From the NCBI GenBank assembly GCA_028335825.1, contig JAIOKI010000001.1, positions 496,001 through 560,000 of the forward strand: a stretch of 64,000 bases of DNA, given 5' to 3'. This DNA comes from Nosema muscidifuracis. Its lineage: Eukaryota; Microsporidia; Nosematidae. Below are positions 47,423-54,980 of this stretch, piece by piece (positions within the stretch are counted from its first letter, which is position 1; the number at the start of each line of letters is the position of its first letter). The position numbers were made by a program, and so were the translations under genes. The notes beneath the pieces are model-generated. The model was not told where the DNA came from. It worked only from the letters and a program-made list of their open reading frames with translations, and did not search any database.

Positions 47423-48926
47423 GACAGGGGTAAATTCATTAATAATTAAACAAAAAAAATTATATTATTTTAATATATTAAATATTTTTGAAAATATTCT
47501 AACTATCATTTTATAAATATTCTAATATATCATTCTAACTATAATTTCATATATCATTCTAACTATAATTTCATATATCATTTTAACTATCATTTCATAT
47601 ATCATTAATAACTATTCTCATATATCATTCTAACTATCATTTAATATATCATTTTGACTATCATTTTGACTATCATTTTAACTATCATTTCATATATCAT
47701 TTATTTTAAATATCATTTTATAAATATTTTCATATATCATTCTAACTATCATTTAATATATCATTTTAAATATCACTGTAAATACTCTTTTATTAGTAAT
47801 TAATATATTTATAAGGTTTAAAATCCTACTTATTAAGTTATTATGTATCTTTCTTTATAGATGTTCTAATATTACTTATGTAAATATACACATAAAATAA
47901 AACTACTTCCTTCTAAATTTCATGACTTTTATTTTTTCAATAGTCCTTGTGACTTTTTTATTCTTAAATGGTAAGTCCTTTTTACTAATCTGATTATTAG
48001 ATATTTACTCCAGTCAAAGACAAGGAAGTCGAAAAATGACTCTATATATGTTAATCTATATATATTTATAATATTATAAGGATTAAAGCCCTATAAAATT
48101 CTTAAGTAAAATATCTCTTCAATAGTTTATTTTAAAGCCTTTCTTGAATCTTCTTAAAACTTTGATTCTAATTATTACTTTATCTGTTAATATTCTAATG
48201 ACCTCTCTAATGATATATGTGTCATCTTAAGTTATTACTTAGGAAATGATCTTTGTTCTAACCTTTTGTATTAAGTCATAATATTTATCTAAATGATATC
48301 AATAATTTTTATTTTATTTCTAGATTATTAAATGATAAAACAATACATAAACTAAGACTTCTTATTAACTTTAATGAATAAAAATATCAGGCTTGTAAAA
48401 TAATTTTTAATTTGGATTTGCTTATGTTAGAGTTCTCTATCCAAAAATGATGAAGATCGGTCTTTCGAATGAATTCATTAGTAATTCTTTATTCTTCTAC
48501 ACTTTTTTATAGTTTTAAGAGGGGTAAGCATTTTCAGCTATTCATGGTTAGGCTTTTAAAAACATCTTAAATACTTTGAATTAAACATATTTTTGACACA
48601 GTAATAAGAATATTTTTATATTGTTTATAAAGGGTTGTAAATATTCCATTATATAATATAATTACACAGTAAGTCGAATTTATGTTTTTATATTGTTTAT
48701 AAAGGATTGTAAATATTCCTTTATATGATATAATTGCACAGTAAGTCGAATTTATGTTTTTATATTGTTTATAAAGTGTTGTAAATATTCCATTATATGA
48801 TTTAATTGCACAGTAAGTCGAATTTATGTTTATTTTTTATTGACTCTTCTTATATTTCAAAACGATAATTCTTTTTATGCATAAAAAATATTATTTATGT
48901 TTAAAAATTATTTTTTTTAATACATT
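47423..48926. other. Spacer with short repeats
   Basis: From 47500 to 47790 many units of ATATATCATTCTAACTATCA and variants occur. From 47800 to 48600 the sequence is less repetitive with no supported gene, although a patch near 48410-48560 is less AT-rich. The 72-bp array at 48611-48832 is listed separately. Confidence 0.6.
48611..48832. repeat. 72-bp minisatellite, three units
   Basis: The word TATATTGTTTATAAAG begins at 48617, 48689 and 48761, each followed by ACAGTAAGTCGAATTTATG. The units are nearly identical. It ends about 95 bases before the 3' end of the UBX gene. Confidence 0.95.
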
Positions 48927-49526
48927 TTATTCTATAAAAAGAGCAGCTTTAGGAAAGATCTTCTTACAATCCTGTAATTTAATATTAGACTTATTTATAG
49001 GCTCAGGATCTCTCATCTTAAATAAAGTAAATTTAGAACTTCCATATTCAATCTCAATTTTATTAAAAAGATCTTCTAATGTATCTGTCTTATTAAAAAA
49101 TAATTTAACAAGTTTTGAATCAGGAAATCGTACATTAAAAACACAATCAGGCTTAATTTCTACATTCTTAATATCATCTAAAGACGAAATCTCTTTTTCT
49201 TCTTCTTCTTTGCTTTTTCTTTCTTCCCTATATCTTCTAATTAACTCTTCTCTGTATTTTCGGTCAGCAAGGATAGCTTTCTTATTATCTTCAAGTACTT
49301 TGTTAGCTTCAGTAATATCATATTTAGGAGGACTATGTTTTTCATGTCTTTGAACTTTAATTCGATTATCTTGTTGTTCTAATTTACTTATACAATCCAC
49401 TATATCATCTGCATCCCTAGAACTAGTCTCAGTCAGAGCTTTTCTTATTATATTCTCTTCATATCCCGAGTTCACTAAGAATTCTACTATCTCGTCTTCT
49501 GATAGCTTCTGTGATGTCCTACCCAT
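48927..49526 (-). CDS. UBA-UBX domain protein (CDC48/p97 cofactor)
   Basis: 199 residues. Residues about 8-50 form a UBA-like ubiquitin-binding domain (EIVEFLVNSGYEENIIRKAL). Residues about 70-115 are a charged coiled coil (YREELIRRYREERKSKEEEE). Residues about 120-199 are a UBX domain (FNVRFPDSKLVKLFFNKTDT, closing with KKIFPKAALFIE). This is the layout of the SAKS1/UBXN1 group, which bridges ubiquitylated proteins to the CDC48/p97 ATPase in cytosol and at the ER. The usual Phe-Pro-Arg loop of UBX is not obvious here, so p97 binding may be altered. The ATG is four bases after CCC. Confidence 0.85.
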   Translation of the reverse strand: MGRTSQKLSEDEIVEFLVNSGYEENIIRKALTETSSRDADDIVDCISKLEQQDNRIKVQRHEKHSPPKYDITEANKVLEDNKKAILADRKYREELIRRYREERKSKEEEEKEISSLDDIKNVEIKPDCVFNVRFPDSKLVKLFFNKTDTLEDLFNKIEIEYGSSKFTLFKMRDPEPINKSNIKLQDCKKIFPKAALFIE

Positions 49527-50026
49527 TAAAGGGATATTTTTGTTTATTTTAAATAAATTAATTGATTTGTTTATTCACTAAATTTTTACAAAGAAATCTC
49601 TTATATTTTTATAGACAATTATACTATCTTAAATAATGATATTTTTATAAATGATGATATTTTATAATTATTTATTAATCTTTAAATAAAGACAATTACT
49701 TAGAAAAAATATATAAGAAAATTACATATTTAAATAAAGAAAATCACGTAGAAAAAAATATTTTATAAAGACAATTACTTAGAAAAAAAATATAAGAAAA
49801 TTACATATTTAAATAAAGACAATCACGTAGAAAAAAAATATTTTATAAAGACAATTACGTAAAAAAAATATTTAAGAAAATTCTTAAGTAAAAAATACGT
49901 AGAAAAAAAATTATTATCAAAACAATACATAAACAAAAAATTATAAGTAGAAATCTTATCAATACATAAAAATCCCTAACAAATACATAAAAATCCCTAA
50001 CAATACATTAAAACCTTAAACATTTT
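49527..50026. repeat. Spacer with ~80-bp repeats
   Basis: The word GACAATTAC recurs at 49691, 49770 and 49850, with interleaved AATCACGTAGAAAAAAA, giving a period of 79-80 bases. A short TACATAAAAATCCCTAAC repeat adjoins the aldolase 3' end near 49960-50010. Confidence 0.85.
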
Positions 50027-51031
50027 TTATTCACCTTTATTAGCTTTATAACACTTCTCTGCTAATTCATACAAAACATTTTGAGCTTCCTTAACATTTT
50101 TTTCCTTCCCTTCCCATATTTCCATAGGTCTATCTGTTAAAGTCCTTCCATAACTAAAACTTATTTCCCATGTTTTGTAAGCTTTTAATTTATTAATAGT
50201 AGCTAAATATTCAATAGCATCTTCTTCTTTATGACCTCCACTTAAAAAAACTATTCCTGGTATTCCACATGGAATAGTAGATATTAAACAATCTAATGTT
50301 GCTATACCTATTTCTGTAGGAGTATGTTTATTAAAAGATCCATCTCCTTCAGTAACAAAACTCATTTTAATGATTACACCTGGTATAAATACTTGTTCAT
50401 CATTAAGATATCTAAAAAGATGACTAAGAATTTGTTTAGTATGTAATTTAGCATCTTCTATCTGATAATTTCCTTTAAAATATAATTCAGGTTCTACTAT
50501 AGGTACTTTTCCATATTTCTGACATATTTTAGCATATTTTGCCAGTATTTTACAGTTCTCATCTACACACCCTTGAGATGGAAGACTGTTTGATGCTACA
50601 AATAAAGATCTCCATTTTGCAAACACAGCCTTCTCAAATTTCTTATTCTGAATTCTATTCTCTAAATCTTCTAATCCAATAGAAATCTTTTCTTCTTCTT
50701 CAAAAGTTTGTAAACCTTTATCAAGTTTAATTCCTATATTGAATCCTTTATTATATAAAACATCAACAAGTAATATTCCTGTATTATCACTCATCTCAAA
50801 AGTTTCTTCATGAAGGATCACACCTCCAATAAATGGTTCGATATTTTTTGTAGTAAAAAGTAATTCACAAAATCTTCTACGATTTTCTTCTGTATTTTCT
50901 ATACCATATATATCAAACTTTTTTCCTATAGATGATGGAGATTCATCAGCAGCAAGAATTCCTTTATTATTTTCTAATATACGTTTTGCTATTCCTCCAA
51001 GTTTAATTAAATTTTCAGTTTCTCTTGACAT
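50027..51031 (-). CDS. Fructose-bisphosphate aldolase, class I
   Basis: 334 residues from the ATG at 51031 (two codons after a TTG that is open but not needed). Glycolytic enzyme splitting fructose 1,6-bisphosphate into dihydroxyacetone phosphate and glyceraldehyde 3-phosphate in the cytosol. Class I signatures are present: GILAADESPSSIGKKF near residues 24-40, KAVFAKWRSLF near 135-145, and the Schiff-base lysine in GVIIKMSFVTEG near residue 222. It is slightly shorter than the usual 360 residues, mainly at the C-terminus, as in other microsporidian aldolases. The start lacks a CCC motif, an exception among the housekeeping genes here. With mitochondrial energy lost in this group, glycolysis is central in spores. 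Confidence 0.97.
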   Translation of the reverse strand: MSRETENLIKLGGIAKRILENNKGILAADESPSSIGKKFDIYGIENTEENRRRFCELLFTTKNIEPFIGGVILHEETFEMSDNTGILLVDVLYNKGFNIGIKLDKGLQTFEEEEKISIGLEDLENRIQNKKFEKAVFAKWRSLFVASNSLPSQGCVDENCKILAKYAKICQKYGKVPIVEPELYFKGNYQIEDAKLHTKQILSHLFRYLNDEQVFIPGVIIKMSFVTEGDGSFNKHTPTEIGIATLDCLISTIPCGIPGIVFLSGGHKEEDAIEYLATINKLKAYKTWEISFSYGRTLTDRPMEIWEGKEKNVKEAQNVLYELAEKCYKANKGE

Positions 51032-51579
51032 ACACAAATATAATAATTATTTTATGAATATAGTATGTACAAATTATATAATAAATTATTTTATTGGTTA
51101 TTTCTAAAAATATTGTTTAAATTAAAAAAAATAAATTAATTTTTATTAGTCAATTATTTTATCTTATTGGTACATTAAAGAGAAATATTTTTTATTTGTT
51201 AAATATATTTTATTGATAAATCAGAGAAATAATTTTAACTTGTTAAAAAATATAAATCAATGTTAATTCTTATATATTATTGTATATTAAAGAGAAGTAA
51301 TATTAACAATTATAAAATATAAATCAATGTTAATTATTATATATTATTGTATATTAAAGAGAAATAATATTATCTAATTATAAAATATAATGTTAACAAT
51401 TAAGAATATATCATATTATTATAATTAATTTATTTTAACAATTAAAAAAATATCACATGTTTTTATATATACATATTATCTAATTATAAAAGAAATAAAG
51501 TTAACAATTAAGAATATATAATACTATTATAATTAATTTATTTTAACAATTATATATCATATTATTATATAAATACTTT
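51032..51579. repeat. Spacer with decayed AT repeats
   Basis: Words such as TATATATTATTGTATATTAA and TTAACAATTAAGAATATAT recur three or more times between 51260 and 51560. No gene seen. Confidence 0.65.
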
Positions 51580-51903
51580 TTAATTAACAAAATACTTGAA
51601 TATATCATTCATATCCACATTTGCTCCACAATAAAACATTCTCTTCAATGATTTAGTTGATGCCTTATAAGCCTGTCTCTTATTCTGAAACCATATTTGT
51701 ATTGTTCTTGGACTATAATCTAGCAATATAGATAAATCATATCTAAATTCAGATGAAGGGTACATATTCTTCTTAAAGACATGATACAAAGCTTGTGTCT
51801 GTTTTTTACTTTTAATAGTGTTTGTTCTACAGATTTTTTTATGATCACGAAGTAGAGCTATTAATCCTAATAAAGCATCTTTCTCATCATTAGTGTATTT
51901 CAT
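51580..51903 (-). CDS. Homeobox protein, minus-strand member of a divergent pair
   Basis: 107 residues. A homeodomain fills residues about 24-83, with helix 3 RTIQIWFQNKRQAYKA: the invariant W, F, N and R are all present. The N-terminal arm is basic and nothing else fits in the protein, so it is a minimal DNA-binding factor in the nucleus. The start is preceded by GGG (TAGGGTATAAGATATG), the alternative microsporidian start motif. It lies 803 bases from a second homeobox gene transcribed the other way, the arrangement reported as a putative mating-type locus in E. cuniculi. Confidence 0.92.
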   Translation of the reverse strand: MKYTNDEKDALLGLIALLRDHKKICRTNTIKSKKQTQALYHVFKKNMYPSSEFRYDLSILLDYSPRTIQIWFQNKRQAYKASTKSLKRMFYCGANVDMNDIFKYFVN

Positions 51904-52706
51904 ATCTTATACCCTATAATATTTTACTTTTTTATATTAGAATTTATTAACTATTTTATAAATTTAGTTAATAAAATATTTTTATAGTAGAATATTATTT
52001 TCTAATGATATCATATTTAGTATAAAATATTTTTATTTGTATCATTTTTAATTAAAATAACGAATAATCAGTTACAACCATAAAATAAGAAATACTTTAT
52101 TTTTTAAATATAAAATATCTTTCAAAATAAAGAATATATCAAATTATAATTTTATTTCTAAATATTTTTAATTAATTATATTTTAAAAATATTATGAGTC
52201 ATAGGTATAAATCAATATATATTTTTAATGAAGATTTTATTGTAGACAATTATATTTGAAGACTTATAATGATGAATAGGTATAAATCAATATATATTTT
52301 TAATGAAGATTTTATTGTAGACAATTATATTTTAAAAATATTATGAGTCATAGGTATAAATCAATATATATTTTTAATGAAGATTTTATTGTAGACAATT
52401 ATATTTAAGACTTATATTGATGGATAGGTATATTTTTAATGATAACTTTATTGTAGATAATTATATTTAAAACTTATAATGATAACGTAAATGAGAATAG
52501 GTATATTTCTAAATGAAAACTTTATTATATATTTAATTAATTATATTTAAGACTTATAATGATAAAGTAAATGATGAATAGGTTAGTGATAACTTTATTG
52601 TATACAATTATATTTGAAGCTTATAATAATAAATAATTATAATTAATCATTTTGTTGTTATAACAACAAACTCTTAAAATATAAAAAAAAGAATATTTTT
52701 TAACAA
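51904..52706. repeat. Spacer between homeobox genes with 74-75-bp repeats
   Basis: The word GGTATAAATCAATATATATT recurs at about 52204, 52279 and 52353, each followed by GAAGATTTTATTGTAGACAA, with two or three more decayed units to about 52640. Promoters of both homeobox genes must lie in this spacer, but apart from GGG next to 51903 I see no motif. Confidence 0.85.
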
Positions 52707-53063
52707 ATGATGAACAGATTCCGTACTAATCTCGAAGCTGATGCTGTAATAGGTCTAGTTAAACTTAAAAGACTAAAAAATAGATATTTAATATATCGTA
52801 AGAAGATACCATTTGGATATAATTTCAGTACAAATGTCTTATTTAGAGCTTATCAGATTTCTAATTACCCATCTTTACATGCTAGAAAAGATCTTGGTTA
52901 TCTTTTAGACATGTCTGTTAGGTCTATACAGTTATGGTTTCAGAATGTTAGAAAAGACTTTGTACCGAGTATTCATATAGTATTTAGAAATATTTCATCT
53001 TTAGAGATACTTAATATTTATATGGAAGAGAGATATAAGTTTTATAGAAGTTTCTATAAATAA
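52707..53063 (+). CDS. Homeobox protein, plus-strand member of a divergent pair
   Basis: 118 residues with two ATGs in a row at the start. A homeodomain occupies residues about 30-90, with helix 3 RSIQLWFQNVRKDF. W, F, N and R of the core are kept, while the residue before the final Arg is Val. Like its neighbour it is little more than the DNA-binding domain, with a short C-terminal helix (LEILNIYMEERYKFYRSF) that could mediate dimer contact. No CCC or GGG near the start. In basidiomycetes such divergent homeodomain pairs dimerise as mating regulators; by analogy these two may work together, but the role in microsporidia is unproven. Confidence 0.92.
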   Translation: MMNRFRTNLEADAVIGLVKLKRLKNRYLIYRKKIPFGYNFSTNVLFRAYQISNYPSLHARKDLGYLLDMSVRSIQLWFQNVRKDFVPSIHIVFRNISSLEILNIYMEERYKFYRSFYK

Positions 53064-53246
53064 TAATTAGAAATATAATCATTTCTTTCAATTATCAATT
53101 AAATACATCCTTTTAAAATAATGAATGATAATTGAAGGAAATGATTATATTTTTATAAAGGATGTATTTAATAATTAGAAATATTATTGATAATTGAAAA
53201 AAATGATTATATTTCTAATTATTAAATACATCCTTTATAAAAATAT
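53062..53246. repeat. Nested inverted repeats with a 36-bp perfect stem
   Basis: Bases 53147-53182 are the exact reverse complement of 53211-53246 (36 bp), separated by 28 bases. The segment 53062-53097 is also an inverted copy, with one mismatch, of part of the spacer and right arm (about 53188-53223). The block starts immediately before the homeobox stop codon's end. It could fold into a large cruciform or RNA hairpin in the 3' UTR. Confidence 0.95.
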
Positions 53247-53552
53247 GATTATTTTTTAATTTAAAAAGATAATCAAATTAAAATGATTAAAAACTCCTTA
53301 ACTTATAAAACTATTATATTTTTATAATAGACTTATTGAAGTTTTACATTCTAAGAACAGAAATAAACTTTTAATATAATATTTTAAAAACATAATAAAC
53401 TTTTAATATAATATTTTAAAAACATAATAAACTTCTAATATGATATTTTAAAAACATCATATTTCAAACTTTTATTTATACACTGATTTGTTTTAAATTT
53501 TTTATTAATCACTCCTTTTTTAATTTATAAATATTTTTTATAACCCTTATTT

Positions 53553-54059
53553 ATGAAATATGAATTATATGTCAAAGGAGAATTTACTAACATAAAAGGT
53601 ATTTTAACTGACCAAACATTCCCTGCTAATGTAGTATGTACTGCTTGTAAATTTGAGCATCCTAAGGTAGTAATTATTACAGAAGAAAGTAAAATAAGAG
53701 AAAAAGGTATTTACAAATGTAATTTTGAAATGAAGTGTAATTCTTGTAGGAATCATATTAAGATATCTATACAGAATCCTGATACATTAATTAAAGAGAA
53801 TATTAAAGATAAATATGGGGATGAATATGAAATACAATATAATCCTATAAATATTGAAGGATGTAAAATATCCTTATTTTCTACTAGTGGAGGAGAAATA
53901 TCAGAAATAAAAGGAATCAAGTTAGATATTCTAACAGAGGATAATAAATACTTTACAGGGAAGGATGTTGATGATAAAAGATCATTATGTGAGAGTTATG
54001 GAGATGGAAAGATGTATTCTATAATTAATTATGAATTAGTAATTAAACAAGTGAAATAA
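53553..54059 (+). CDS. CXXC zinc-binding protein (DUF866, C1orf123/CZIB family)
   Basis: 168 residues, the usual family length. Two CXXC pairs typical of DUF866 bind zinc: C29-x-x-C32 (VVCTACKFEHPK) and C62-x-x-C65 (MKCNSCRNHIKI). The strand pattern after them (IEGCKISLFST) matches the family's beta sandwich. In other eukaryotes the protein is a small soluble zinc-binding factor of poorly defined function, present from yeast relatives to human. The start follows CCC by six bases (AACCCTTATTTATG). Confidence 0.9.
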   Translation: MKYELYVKGEFTNIKGILTDQTFPANVVCTACKFEHPKVVIITEESKIREKGIYKCNFEMKCNSCRNHIKISIQNPDTLIKENIKDKYGDEYEIQYNPINIEGCKISLFSTSGGEISEIKGIKLDILTEDNKYFTGKDVDDKRSLCESYGDGKMYSIINYELVIKQVK

Positions 54060-54277
54060 ATATTTTATTCATAAATTAAATTTATTTTATTTAAATTAAA
54101 ATAAGTTATAAAAATTAATATAAATTAAATGTAACTACTTACTTGATATTAATAAATTAAAATAAGTTTAATATAGATAAATATATTAGATATTAATTAA
54201 TAAGTTAAATATAAATTAATATAAATATAAATTTAACCATTTAAATATAACGACTTAATAGATATAAATTAAAAATA

Positions 54278-54628
54278 TTATTTACTAGGTTTGTATGTCT
54301 TAAATATTACTATCACTACATCCTTACATGATATTTCTATATAATAATTATCAATATAAGTAAAAGCTCCTGAAAAATGACCTCCTATTACTACACACCA
54401 TCCTGATCCAAAATCTTTATCAAGAATCTCTTTTAATTTAGAACTCATTTTAGTTGGTTCAATATTTTCTGTCTTTCCTTGTAAAGTATCTGATAATTTC
54501 TTCTTTATTTCTTGAGGGAAAGATTTATTATCACTGAATTTTAATTCCATCTCTGGTGGTATTTTAATTTCTTCTTTTGGTGTTTGATTTTCTTCTTTTG
54601 GTATTTCTTGTGTAGACTTGTCACTCAT
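54278..54628 (-). CDS. Dynein light chain LC8-like protein
   Basis: 116 residues. The first 27 are an acidic Pro/Lys/Glu extension with a repeated PKEE word. From about residue 28 the LC8 fold follows: helices with FPQEIKKKLSDTLQ and SSKLKEILDKDFGSGW, then strands GGHFSGAFTY, YYIEISCKDVVIVIFKT. In the family this dimer binds short peptide motifs and serves as a hub in dynein and other complexes. The Trp in GSGWCVV corresponds to the conserved Trp of LC8. The N-terminal extension is longer than usual. There is no CCC motif before the start. Confidence 0.88.
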   Translation of the reverse strand: MSDKSTQEIPKEENQTPKEEIKIPPEMELKFSDNKSFPQEIKKKLSDTLQGKTENIEPTKMSSKLKEILDKDFGSGWCVVIGGHFSGAFTYIDNYYIEISCKDVVIVIFKTYKPSK

Positions 54629-54980
54629 TAAAATTATTAAAATATTTATTTTTATATTTTTTATGTTTTAGAAATGTTTTAAAGATGAAATCAATTTGAA
54701 AATATTTTAATTAAATTAAAAATTATTTTATATTAATTAATATATATTTTATAATTTCTTTTATATTAATTAATAAATATTTTTATTAACTCTTATTTAA
54801 TAGATATTTTTATTGACTCTTATTTAATATTTACTTATTGGCTCTTAATTAATATTTACCTATTGGATCTTAAAATACAATCTTTATTGACTCTTAACAT
54901 ACACTCATACTTAACACACACTCATACTTAACATACACCCTTAATTAACTCTCAAAATACACCCTTAATTAACTATTAAA
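54629..54980. other. Short spacer with degenerate repeats
   Basis: Repeats of ATTGACTCTTATTTAATATT and CACTCATACTTAACA, then TACACCCTTAATTAACT, fill the 3' flank of DNA2. No gene. Confidence 0.7.

Noticed and set aside
12425-48490. Similarity between patches near 12425-12490 and 48413-48480
   Set aside because: The two stretches look alike over about 60 bases by eye, but with many mismatches and no wider context; chance cannot be excluded.
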